A stretch of 64,000 nucleotides of DNA from Nitrosomonas communis. GTDB taxonomy: Bacteria; Pseudomonadota; Gammaproteobacteria; Burkholderiales; Nitrosomonadaceae. A program made the position numbers and the translations under genes. The stretch is from assembly GCF_900114745.1 (NCBI RefSeq), contig NZ_FOUB01000003.1:110561-174560 (forward strand). Reading direction: 5' to 3'. Under the pieces are notes generated by a model. It saw nothing but the letters and a program-made list of their open reading frames with translations. It was not told where the DNA came from and ran no database searches. How positions within the stretch are numbered: the first letter of the stretch is position 1; every line of letters begins with the position of its first letter. Shown one piece after another: positions 29,812 through 37,671 of the stretch.

Positions 29812-31092
29812 ATGGAAAATACTCCGTTCCCAAGTCAGCAATCGATTAACAGCCGTTATGTTAATCATCTTGTTTTTCTCTTCGGTATTGTCTATTTCGC
29901 CCAAGGTATTGCTCAATCGGGAGGCCTTATCAGCCTGCCTTTGAATTATTATCTTAAGGAAGTCATGCAATTGAACGAATTAGGTGCTACTAATTATCTG
30001 ACCATTTTAACGATTCCTTGGATTATTAAACCTGTTTATGGCTTAGTTAGCGATTTTATTTCTCTGTTTGGGTATCGTCGTAAGTCTTGGCTGTTAGTTT
30101 TAAACGTACTTACTTGTATTGGCTATCTTTGGCTAGCGGAAATAGCAGATGGCGACCAATTAATCCTGGCACTTCTTCTAACCGCCATAGGAACGGCCGC
30201 CTCAGATGTCATTATTGATGCTTTAATGGTAGAAAACGGTCGGAAATTCAATATGATTGTTCAATTTCAGGCTGTACAGTGGTTTTGGTTTTATGTTGCT
30301 CAAATAGTTACTTCAATATTGGGCGGATGGTTAGCGGAAATGGCTGATCCTGATACAGGTTTGCGTACAGCCGCGATCATTACCATGGTCGCTCCCGCGA
30401 TAATAGCCATTCTTAGCTGGCTAATAGTAAAAGAAGAAAAAACTGTAATGGATCTTGCTTCATTAAAAGCCACAGTAGCGGGTTTACGTGAAACTTTTCG
30501 AAGCCGATTACTCTGGGCCACTATATTATTTTTAGTTTTATGGAATTTTAGCCCAGGCTTTGGTATCCCCATCTACTACCTTATGACTGACACGCTCAAT
30601 TTTTCACAATCGTTTATCGGCCATGTAGGGGCTATAAGCTCAGCGGGTTCAATTCTCGGGGCCTGGCTCTATGGAAAATACATCAGTAATCGCAGCATTG
30701 ATTTTCAGCTTGTTTTCAGCATTCTTACGAGCGCGCTTAGCACCTTTTCCTATCTTGGTGCGATCACGCCGACTCCTTATAGTGGCCTGTTGTTTATTGC
30801 TTTGTCCTTCTTCTTTGGTATTACGAGTATGACCGCTCTGCTAGCTATTCTTACACTTGCAGCGAGAGCTTGTCCTGAAAAAGCGGAAGGCTTCACTTTT
30901 GCAGTCCTGATGTCGATAGTAAATGGCTGTGCTCAGTTGTCCACTATGATGGGTTCCTGGATGTTGGTTAACTGGTTTGAAGGATATTTGCCCCCCCTCA
31001 TTATTCTTTCTGGTGCGGCTACTTTATTTTGTTTATTTCTTTTGCCTAATTTCAAGGCTAAGGAAATGATTGTGGTAAGCCAACGAACGTAG
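29812..31092 (+). CDS. BT1-family (folate/biopterin transporter-like) major facilitator protein
   Basis: 426-residue protein with about 12 helices. The N-terminal YFAQGIAQSGGLISLPLNYYLKE and the following ILTIPWIIKPVYGLVSDF resemble the BT1 folate/biopterin transporter branch of the major facilitator superfamily. DVIIDALMVENGR is the usual acidic motif. Members in bacteria and plants are mostly uncharacterised, so the substrate is unknown. The gene is divergent from kup. The ribosome site is weak. Confidence 0.78.
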   Translation: MENTPFPSQQSINSRYVNHLVFLFGIVYFAQGIAQSGGLISLPLNYYLKEVMQLNELGATNYLTILTIPWIIKPVYGLVSDFISLFGYRRKSWLLVLNVLTCIGYLWLAEIADGDQLILALLLTAIGTAASDVIIDALMVENGRKFNMIVQFQAVQWFWFYVAQIVTSILGGWLAEMADPDTGLRTAAIITMVAPAIIAILSWLIVKEEKTVMDLASLKATVAGLRETFRSRLLWATILFLVLWNFSPGFGIPIYYLMTDTLNFSQSFIGHVGAISSAGSILGAWLYGKYISNRSIDFQLVFSILTSALSTFSYLGAITPTPYSGLLFIALSFFFGITSMTALLAILTLAARACPEKAEGFTFAVLMSIVNGCAQLSTMMGSWMLVNWFEGYLPPLIILSGAATLFCLFLLPNFKAKEMIVVSQRT

Positions 31093-31337
31093 CGAACGCA
31101 GAGGTTGTGTCACTCGAACCACTTTAGCCTCATGCTTATACAGCTTGCTAAACATTAAGCTGGCTGCAAACATAGAAGCTGCATGAGTATGTTTTACCAT
31201 CCTTTTCTTTTTTGTACTTGCCTGATTTAAGGTGCATTATATTTTATGCTATTACCCCGCCAGCCATATACAATACGTTTATTCAAAATATTTCGGCAAT
31301 CAACCTGCTTATTAATCCTTAGGATAGTCATTACACG

Positions 31338-32002
31338 ATGTGTTTTTCCGCAGGAGCCAGTTTTATCGCTAGCGGTGCGCTTTCGATTATCAGCGTAAGC
31401 GCAATCAGAAAAGTTAAGAATAGAAAAGATATCTTCATCGCATTCATTCCATTGATATTTGCGTTTCAGCAGTTTACGGAAGGATTGCTATGGGTTGCTC
31501 TGGGAAATGGGGAGATGCCCGAGGCACAATTTTGGTGTCCAATTTATACGGGATTTTTATTGGGGTGATATGGCCTTTTTATGCCTATTTTGCCCTTTAT
31601 CAAGGAGAGTTAGAGAGTACTACCAGAAAAGTAATGATTTCCATGATAATAGTAGGCTTGGGACTAGCAGCTTATACTATTATTGGCCTGATCAGCGAGC
31701 CCATTATGGCTCATATCGTCAATAATAGTATTCGTTACGAGCATGAAGTCGCAGGCCAGCAGTTTGTGCGGGCCATGTATCTGTTTGCCACATGTGTGCC
31801 CTTTATCTTGGCAAGCGATCGGTTTTTGAATATCACTGGCACCCTGATCACGCTGAGTTTCTTAATTGCTTTTTATGTCTATAGAGAAACATTTGCTTCG
31901 GTATGGTGCTTCCTTGCAGCCATAGCGAGTGCGTTGATTTACGTTTACGTGATCAATCAAAATAAAAAAGAAAGATATGAGCTTAGAACCGGGCAGAATT
32001 AA
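31338..32002 (+). pseudogene. Frameshifted multi-helix membrane protein (DUF6629-like)
   Basis: Two overlapping frames give one protein when joined. The first (31338-31568) begins MCFSAGASFIASGALS, a start typical of a DUF6629-like membrane family. The second continues in another frame from about 31540 with SNLYGIFIGVIWPFYAYF to 32002. One extra T in the TTTT run near 31531-31534 would restore a single frame of about 221 residues, with six or more helices and FQQFTEGLLWVALG in the middle. This is either a real pseudogene or a homopolymer sequencing error. The family name is from memory; function is unknown. Confidence 0.7.
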
Positions 32003-32405
32003 CGGGCCTGGTTTCTGTTTGGTCAAATAGCGCAGTAAGGCGTTGCGCTATTCTTCCAGCATCAGCATGGCCAAACCAAAGGGAATGGCATATCACCAGC
32101 AGATATCCTGGTGAGACGGTACCGAACAGGCGATTGCTCCATGACGTATAAACGTTCAATAAAATCAAACTAATCTCTACTGCTATGTCTGGCAACGATA
32201 AGCGGTTATCAGATCGTGCAAAACGAAAGATGAATTCTGTCCAGCTTTAAAAATAGCTTGAAAATAACTTTGGAAATCCTAAAGTAAATTTACCCTTGTG
32301 ATGCATCTTTCCTTCAGGTATTTTTGTGCAATGTCAATTCAATGCTTATATGAAGCTTCCACTAGATATTGATTCAATAGATATTCAAGGAGGAAGGTTG
32401 GTCTA
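32003..32405. other. Intergenic region before SRPBCC gene
   Basis: About 400 bp. A TTG-initiated open frame on the minus strand (about 32195-31983) overlaps the 3' end of the broken membrane gene and matches nothing I recognise. Near the right end AAGGAGG lies 12 nt before the GTG start of the next gene. No repeat element was seen. Confidence 0.4.
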
Positions 32406-33044
32406 GTGAAAAAATATATTGAAGTTGTTTTTGGAATACTTTGCTTAGTCTCAACGCTGTCCCTTGCTGCCACACCCGATTTCGGCTCCGATGGTCTCAA
32501 AGATCTGGATATTGATCAAAGACTACGGTTAGCTAGTGGCGAGATTGTCTTTACGATTACTAATTTGGCTGGGCAAGAACACTCGAGATTGATCCAGGCT
32601 GCCGTTATCTTTAACCAAACTACTGAAAAAACGTGGGAATTACTTTCTCGCATTGAAGATCAAGTTAAATACCTTGAAGAGCTCGAAGAGGCCAAAGTCA
32701 TCGCTAAGCGCCCTCAACAGGAAACGGTTCAGTTTAAAACCAGATTCGCCTTCTTGACCTTTATTAACCATGTAAATCTTACCTTTGATAAGGAAGGGCT
32801 TAATTTCTTTTGGAAGCTGGATCCAAAATTTGATAATGACCTTACAGATTTGCGCGGCCTTTGGCGCTTCTATTCGTTTGGTCAAGACAAAACCCTGGGT
32901 CGTTACGGCTGCGTGGTATCGCTGAAAAATGTTCCGACCTTTATTGAAGATCTATTCAAGAAAAAACTGATAGCACGTACGCTGATCAGCGTGAAAAAGT
33001 ATGTCGATTTAGGCGGTATGGAGGATGGTACGGACCTCTTTTAG
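32406..33044 (+). CDS. Exported SRPBCC (START-like) fold protein
   Basis: 212-residue protein with a signal peptide (VVFGILCLVSTLSLAA). The following domain resembles the SRPBCC/polyketide-cyclase fold: IQAAVIFNQTTEKTWELLSRIEDQVKY at the first helix, a central sheet with TFINHVNLTF, and a C-terminal helix (FKKKLIARTLISVKKYVDL). Such domains bind hydrophobic ligands; no ligand can be named. The start is a GTG preceded by AAGGAGG at 12 nt. Repeat copy 4 lies 118 bp downstream. Confidence 0.68.
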   Translation: MKKYIEVVFGILCLVSTLSLAATPDFGSDGLKDLDIDQRLRLASGEIVFTITNLAGQEHSRLIQAAVIFNQTTEKTWELLSRIEDQVKYLEELEEAKVIAKRPQQETVQFKTRFAFLTFINHVNLTFDKEGLNFFWKLDPKFDNDLTDLRGLWRFYSFGQDKTLGRYGCVVSLKNVPTFIEDLFKKKLIARTLISVKKYVDLGGMEDGTDLF

Positions 33045-33162
33045 CACAGCAATAAATATATTGTTTCATGCGCCATATTTCATGGCCACTGACAACAAAT
33101 GACGAGCAATAGCACATGAAGAGGGAAAGAGATATTTTTATTCTATGCTGAACTAAACCTAA

Positions 33163-33263
33163 TTCTATTTCCAAATCAAAACTGACTTTGTCGGCTTCAC
33201 CTTGCCGTATTATTTATACTGTCTACGGTTCGCCTTCGCGTCATTTTTGATTTGGAAATGGAA
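33163..33263 (+). repeat. TNA-type MITE, copy 4
   Basis: 101-bp copy between the SRPBCC gene and smbP. It starts TTCTATTTCCAAATCAAAA and ends GATTTGGAAATGGAA, and has identical TAA flanks (33160-33162 and 33264-33266). Confidence 0.9.
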
Positions 33264-33577
33264 TAACAAATGCTATCAGATAATCGGATAACTCAGCATG
33301 CTATCTCGCATAAATTGATCGGATCTTGTGATCGTACTCCTTGATCAAAACAAACGTGTTTAAAAAAATGATGTGAATAAAAAATATCCGCTATAATTGT
33401 TGACAGCAGCTATCGATTGCTAGGGTAGTTGAGATACAAATCTATTACTTTGATAAATTGCCAAACTATCTAAACAATATTGTTTTCTTGCAATTTATGT
33501 TATAAAGCAAATGCGTGCTACGAATCTGAGAGAGATACTCGGTGACTGATTCTTTTTCCGGAAGTTATGGAGTTAAA

Positions 33578-33593
33578 TGGCACGATCGTTGCA
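33578..33593 (+). promoter_or_regulatory. Sigma-54 (RpoN) promoter of smbP
   Basis: The sequence TGGCACGATCGTTGCA matches the sigma-54 consensus TGGCACG-N4-TTGCW at every specified base. The invariant GG (-24) and GC (-12) are correctly spaced. Transcription would begin near 33604, about 38 nt before the smbP ATG at 33642. This implies control by an enhancer-binding activator; no such gene is in the window. The 310 bp between repeat copy 4 and this site would have to hold any enhancer, but I see no clear operator. Confidence 0.8.
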
Positions 33594-33641
33594 AGAGTGT
33601 TTTGACATGATTAATCTTTAACCACATAAGGAGTAATTGTC

Positions 33642-33992
33642 ATGAAAACAATATCAACTATTTTTGCAATTGCAATGTTGGCATTTTTCTTGAGCATCCC
33701 AGCCTATGCAAAAGATACAAAAGAGAGATCTGAAGCAACACAGCATCTTGAAGAAGCCATTAAGCATGGAAAGATGGGTCATCCCAAAGAGTTGTCCGAG
33801 CATGCGAAGGAAAGCTTAGAACATGCTAAAAAAGCCAAGGAATTGGGTGCTGATGCTCATATGGATAAGGCTATTGAGCATTTAGAAGAAGCCATTAAGC
33901 ACGCTGACATGGGTCATGCCGAGGAAGGAACCAAACATGCCAAAGAAGCCTTGAGCCATATGCATGAATCTGGAGGCAGAAAAATGGATTAA
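33642..33992 (+). CDS. smbP: SmbP-like small metal-binding protein
   Basis: 116-residue exported protein: signal peptide (IFAIAMLAFFLSIPAYA) and then a helical, histidine-rich body. Short repeats of the type HLEEAIKHGKMGHPKELSEH and HAKEALSHMH recur about every ten residues, placing His regularly on amphipathic helices. This matches SmbP of Nitrosomonas europaea, a periplasmic four-helix protein that binds copper and other metals. Ammonia oxidisers need large amounts of copper. The ribosome site GGAG lies 8 nt before the ATG. A sigma-54 promoter lies upstream and a terminator downstream, so it is probably monocistronic. Confidence 0.9.
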   Translation: MKTISTIFAIAMLAFFLSIPAYAKDTKERSEATQHLEEAIKHGKMGHPKELSEHAKESLEHAKKAKELGADAHMDKAIEHLEEAIKHADMGHAEEGTKHAKEALSHMHESGGRKMD

Positions 33993-34003
33993 AATGGTTG
34001 AGT

Positions 34004-34051
34004 AGGTACCTCCTCAGCATAACTGGGGGATGATGGATGGGTACCCTTTTT
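34004..34051 (+). terminator. Rho-independent terminator after smbP
   Basis: GGTACC at 34005-34010 pairs with GGTACC at 34040-34045. Inside is a second stem, CTCCTCAG against CTGGGG, and TTTTT follows at 34047-34051. It begins 12 nt after the smbP stop. Confidence 0.6.
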
Positions 34052-34508
34052 CAACTATTCAACCTAGATTTTTGAATTAAATGGAATAAAGTTGTGTGGT
34101 TTTGCGAGTACAGGGCAAGGCACAATGACGCAGAATAGTCTTTCCATTCCAAGGAATTGCAACGCTGTCGTGTGCTTGCAGAATCACCAATTCGTACGGG
34201 CACGAAAATACCCAGAAGGTGAGAATGAAATCTACAGGACAGTTCAACATTATCATTCTCATTAGTGGCTGAGGATATTCTCAATGATTCAGCTCGAATG
34301 CCTGCAAGCGATGATAATCTTAGTCTCAGTCGTGTAAGCCGCTTTATTAAATCGCTTTATACGAAATGAGCTGTGCTGCAACAGTGTTACTTTCTCTAGT
34401 TGACCAAATTGATGTAACGAGTAATTGGTGATGAAATTCAGAATGTCTATTTTTCTGGCTAGCCAGGAACCCTAAGCATTTTTCCACATTTCTGTCAGAA
34501 TGAGATTA
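34052..34508. other. Non-coding or decayed region downstream of smbP
   Basis: No gene is supported. Short open frames exist on both strands around 34077-34284, but none has a ribosome site or recognisable protein, and they overlap one another. This may be decayed coding sequence. Confidence 0.35.
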
Positions 34509-34713
34509 GCTGTAATCCCAAGAACCACAATTGATCGCTTGATTGGGAGTTAAACTCATGAGCTATGGAAGCATTTTGAAATTTTCTCATTTATCAGAAT
34601 GGGAACAACTATGAGTGTATCGTATATCGCTCCAGGCACAAATGAGGTATCGCTCTTCGTTGCAGGGAGCGGCCCCAGCGGACTCATTGCATCTTACCTT
34701 GCCCTGGATCACC
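34509..34713 (+). repeat. Decayed repeat family 3, copy A
   Basis: About 205 bp that align with 46904-47110. Shared blocks include CAATTG-TCGCTT-ATT, CATTTATCAGAATGG, CGCTCCAGGC-C-AATG, CTCTTCGTTGC-GGG and CCTGGATC. Read on the plus strand both copies encode related peptides (here FSFIRM and SYIAPGTNEVSLFVAG), which suggests ancient coding sequence. The minus strand is also partly conserved, so the coding strand is uncertain. A fragment of the TNA-type MITE abuts its right end. Confidence 0.55.
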
Positions 34714-34719
34714 ACACGC

Positions 34720-34768
34720 TCCGTCCCCCGCGGTTCACCTTTGCGTCATGTTTCATTTGGAAATAGAA
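34720..34768 (+). repeat. TNA-type MITE, truncated right-end fragment
   Basis: About 49 bp matching only the right part of the element: GCGGTTCACCTTTGCGTCAT, then CATTTGGAAATAGAA, followed by TAA. The left half is missing or unrecognisable. It ends 24 bp before the next gene. Confidence 0.65.
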
Positions 34769-34792
34769 TAACTTACAATTTGGAATAATTCT

Positions 34793-35413
34793 ATGCCGTC
34801 TAAACTCTTATTTCTGCCTGGTGCATCAGGTGATACCCAGTTCTGGCTGCCAGTGGCCAATTTACTTACGTATCCTGCAGAAAAAGTTTATTTAAAATGG
34901 CCGGGGTTGGGGCCCACACCGTCCGATCCCAAGGTGAACAGCATGCATGATTTGGTAGATTTAGTTGTTACCGAAGTGGATCAACCTGTTGCCCTCATCG
35001 CACAGTCGATAGGCTGCATCATGGCTATCCAGGCTACATTCAAGAAACCTGAACTCATCACGCACTTGGTATTGGCAGTTACCTCAGGAGGGATTGATTT
35101 GGAGAGCTTCGGGGCGCAGGATTGGCGTCCACTCATACTTGCTGCTCATCCATCTTTCCCTCGTTGGGTCTCTGAATACGATGAAGATTTGACGCCTCAG
35201 CTACATAAGATTAAGGCTCCCACCTTGCTTTTATGGGGTGATGCTGATCCGATCAGTCCTGTCAGCGTGGGTCAGCGCCTCGCTGCGTTGCTGCCAAATG
35301 CCAAATTGCACATTGTGTCAGGCGGTGACCACAATTTGATTATCACCCATGCTAAAGAGATTGCGCCGCTGATTGATGCGCATCTTGCCAAATCGACCTC
35401 AGTTATCGGTTAA
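34793..35413 (+). CDS. Alpha/beta-fold hydrolase
   Basis: 206-residue soluble alpha/beta hydrolase. The nucleophile elbow is AQSIGCIM, the acid is in LLWGDADPISP and the histidine in SGGDHNL, giving a plausible Ser-Asp-His triad. The N-terminal LFLPGASGD is the oxyanion loop region. The substrate is unknown. It lies 9 nt before a second alpha/beta hydrolase gene on the same strand, so the two are probably co-transcribed. The two proteins are not close relatives. Confidence 0.8.
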   Translation: MPSKLLFLPGASGDTQFWLPVANLLTYPAEKVYLKWPGLGPTPSDPKVNSMHDLVDLVVTEVDQPVALIAQSIGCIMAIQATFKKPELITHLVLAVTSGGIDLESFGAQDWRPLILAAHPSFPRWVSEYDEDLTPQLHKIKAPTLLLWGDADPISPVSVGQRLAALLPNAKLHIVSGGDHNLIITHAKEIAPLIDAHLAKSTSVIG

Positions 35414-35422
35414 TTTTAAATA

Positions 35423-36322
35423 ATGCTTCAGATTGTTCATGCGCCAGCTTTCATTGCGTTGACTATTCTTGTCATTATCTGTGGTATCGCAGTTATAGCT
35501 ATCGGTATCAAGGCTGGAGGTGAGCTCTGCCGTCCTGCCCACCGATCTATCGGTAGCGCCCCGGCCGACTTGCCTGTCGAAACGATCACATTGCAAAGCG
35601 CTTCAAACGAAACGATCGAGCTGGTTTCAGGATGGCTCATACGCGGAACACCTGGAATGGGTGTGGTTTTACTGCTGCATGGATTGCGCAATGATCGGCG
35701 CCAGATGCTGGATCGCACCAAATTTCTCTTGCGGGCAGGTTACTCGATCATGTTGATCGATCTTCCTGCCCATGGTGAAAGTAGTGGTGAGTGTATTACT
35801 TTTGGTTATCGGGAGGCTGAAGGAGTCGAGGCTGCCATGCGCAATCTGGCAGAGTCATTTCCACACGAAAAGATTGCTGTGATTGGTGTTTCCTTGGGTG
35901 CGGCATCGCTCGTGCTCTCGAAAGCATCTCCTGCTCCTAGTGCTGTGGTGCTAGAATCAATGTACCCGACCATTGAAGAAGCAATTGCTCGCAGACTACA
36001 GAAACGGCTTGGTCCACTTGGAAGTTTGCTTACACCGCTATTCCTTTGGCAATTACCCATCCGGCTGGGCGTTACAGCTGACCGGCTTCGCCCTATCACT
36101 CATCTTACTGCCTTACATAGTCCGGTACTCATCATGTCAGGGGCAGAAGATCTACACCCCACAGTTGCAGAAACGCAATGCTTGTTTGAATCCGCTAATC
36201 CACCCAAAGAGCTGTGGATCGTTGAAGGTGCTGCCCACATTAATCTCCACGCGCATAATCACAAAGAATACGAAGCCAGGGTGTCTGCTTTTTTGCAAAA
36301 ATATCTGCGGGAGGGAGGCTAA
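35423..36322 (+). CDS. Membrane-anchored alpha/beta-fold hydrolase
   Basis: 299 residues. An N-terminal hydrophobic segment (IALTILVIICGIAVIAIGI) probably anchors the protein, with the catalytic domain outside. The domain shows VVLLLHGLRNDRRQML, the elbow IGVSLGAAS, the acid region LIMSGAEDLHPT and the terminal histidine in EGAAHINLH. The pattern resembles the BAAT/dienelactone-hydrolase-like group. The substrate is unknown. It follows the preceding hydrolase by 9 nt. Repeat copy 5 begins 96 bp downstream. Confidence 0.8.
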   Translation: MLQIVHAPAFIALTILVIICGIAVIAIGIKAGGELCRPAHRSIGSAPADLPVETITLQSASNETIELVSGWLIRGTPGMGVVLLLHGLRNDRRQMLDRTKFLLRAGYSIMLIDLPAHGESSGECITFGYREAEGVEAAMRNLAESFPHEKIAVIGVSLGAASLVLSKASPAPSAVVLESMYPTIEEAIARRLQKRLGPLGSLLTPLFLWQLPIRLGVTADRLRPITHLTALHSPVLIMSGAEDLHPTVAETQCLFESANPPKELWIVEGAAHINLHAHNHKEYEARVSAFLQKYLREGG

Positions 36323-36417
36323 TTTTTAACGTGTATATTTGGCACAAAGAAAACCTGCTTTAGAGTAGCTTCTTCTGTTGCTTTGTTGGTCAAAAAAATC
36401 CAGGTTCAATAGTGTAA

Positions 36418-36518
36418 TTCCATTTCTAAATCAAAACTGACGCGAAGGCGAGCTGTAGATAATATGGATGATACAGCAAGGTAAAGCTGACAAAGTCAGT
36501 TTTGATTTAGAAATAGAA
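36418..36518 (-). repeat. TNA-type MITE, copy 5 (left of MT-A70 gene)
   Basis: 101-bp copy in reverse orientation with several internal substitutions. It starts TTCCATTTCTAAATCAAAA and ends GATTTAGAAATAGAA. Flanks are TAA (36415-36417) and TGA (36519-36521), not identical. With copy 6 it brackets the MT-A70 gene in opposite orientation. Confidence 0.87.
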
Positions 36519-36581
36519 TGACTCGTATGAAGTCGCCATTTTGATAAACTGGCGATAATTTTTGAAAAGGGAAGGTTGGTC

Positions 36582-37274
36582 GTGGTAGCGCAGGTATATC
36601 ACATTGCAGAGTCGAATCCATCGGAAGATTTATTAGCAAAGACAGAAGGTCAGTATTCGACCATACTGGCTGATCCGCCTTGGCAGTTTCAGAATCGCAC
36701 CGGCAAAATGGCACCAGAGCACAGACGGCTGCTCAGATATCCCACCATGGAATTGAAAGAAATAATGGAACTTCCTGTTTTCCAGCTTGCAGCTGCCAAA
36801 TCGCATCTTTATCTCTGGGTGCCGAACGCCCTGCTGCAGGAAGGCCTTAAGGTAATGGAAGCATGGGGTTTTACCTACAAATCGAATCTAGTTTGGTATA
36901 AGGTTCGCAAAGATGGTGGCCCAGATGGACGAGGGGTGGGCTTCTATTTTCGCAATGTTACAGAGCTCGTTTTATTTGGTGTACGCGGTAATTTCCGGAC
37001 ACTTTCTCCAGGACGCACACAGGTTAATCTTTTTTCAAGCCGGAAACGGGAACATTCACGCAAACCTGATGAAATTTACGATTTGATCGAGTCTTGTTCG
37101 CCTGGCCCTTATCTTGAGTTGTTCGCACGCTTCCGCCGTCATGGCTGGCTTCAGTGGGGTAACGAAGATGTAGAAGATAACACGTACTATGGGGTGGCTC
37201 GTCGCAAAGGTCATGTTGATACGCAACAGCGATTGACAAAAATACCGCATGGTTACAAAGGTAAGGACGAGTAG
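36582..37274 (+). CDS. MT-A70 family adenine-N6 methyltransferase
   Basis: 230-residue S-adenosylmethionine-dependent methyltransferase of the MT-A70 type. The catalytic motif is ILADPPWQFQNR (DPPW near residue 31). Downstream are SHLYLWVPNALLQEGLKVMEAWGF and SNLVWYKVRKDG, then ETEL-like RNVTELVLFGVRG, and CSPGPYLELFARFRRHGW near the C-terminus. Bacterial members usually methylate DNA adenine and are often phage- or plasmid-borne. No restriction enzyme gene is next to it, so it is an orphan. The GTG at 36582 has GGAAGG at 6 nt; the upstream TTG at 36576 touches that site and is less likely. It is flanked by two inverted MITE copies. Confidence 0.88.
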   Translation: MVAQVYHIAESNPSEDLLAKTEGQYSTILADPPWQFQNRTGKMAPEHRRLLRYPTMELKEIMELPVFQLAAAKSHLYLWVPNALLQEGLKVMEAWGFTYKSNLVWYKVRKDGGPDGRGVGFYFRNVTELVLFGVRGNFRTLSPGRTQVNLFSSRKREHSRKPDEIYDLIESCSPGPYLELFARFRRHGWLQWGNEDVEDNTYYGVARRKGHVDTQQRLTKIPHGYKGKDE

Positions 37275-37293
37275 ACTCCCTCGTGAATTGTTA

Positions 37294-37394
37294 TTCCATT
37301 TCTAAATCAAAATTGACTTTGTCGGCTTCTCCTTGCCGTATTATTTATTCTATCTGCGGCTCGCTTTCGTGCCATTTTTAATTTGAAAATGGAA
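37294..37394 (+). repeat. TNA-type MITE, copy 6 (right of MT-A70 gene)
   Basis: 101-bp copy starting 20 bp after the MT-A70 stop. It begins TTCCATTTCTAAATCAAAA and ends AATTTGAAAATGGAA. Flanks are TTA (37291-37293) and TGA (37395-37397), not identical. Confidence 0.87.
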
Positions 37395-37397
37395 TGA

Positions 37398-37671
37398 CTG
37401 TTCGCGGTATGCTTCTCGAACCGCTAAGCTGTAAATATGAGCCTTCGACAGGTTCAGGCTGAATGGTGTTGGAGTTATGATAATGGACAACCATATCAGG
37501 CAGTCTAATAGTCTTTAAATTGCCTGTCTGCTTATGAGATACTCTCTAACTTTTTAAGCTAAAACTATAAATAACTATAAATCATCCGAGAGTATTTGGA
37601 TTAGCGATTATCAGTTGCAATCTATGCCAAGGGTGTTCTCAAAGTAACCATAATGTTCTTGCCATAAAATC
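37398..37671. other. Intergenic region before copD fusion gene
   Basis: Contains one degenerate unit of the widespread repeat type CCTTCGACAGGTTCAGGCTG (about 37444-37463) and a short direct repeat of ATAACTATAAAT near 37567-37582. No gene is supported. The promoter of the downstream gene should be here. Confidence 0.4.

Noticed and set aside
31983..32195. Minus-strand open frame of 70 codons overlapping the 3' end of the DUF6629-like gene
   Set aside because: TTG start without ribosome site and no recognisable family; overlaps a better-supported gene.
34051..34284. Overlapping minus-strand frames after smbP
   Set aside because: Several frames are open at once on both strands, which is a sign of chance openness; no ribosome site or motif.
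37444..37463. Palindrome-like CCTTCGACAGGTTCAGGCTG as a regulatory operator
   Set aside because: It resembles a common dispersed proteobacterial repeat, occurs only once here, and is degenerate.
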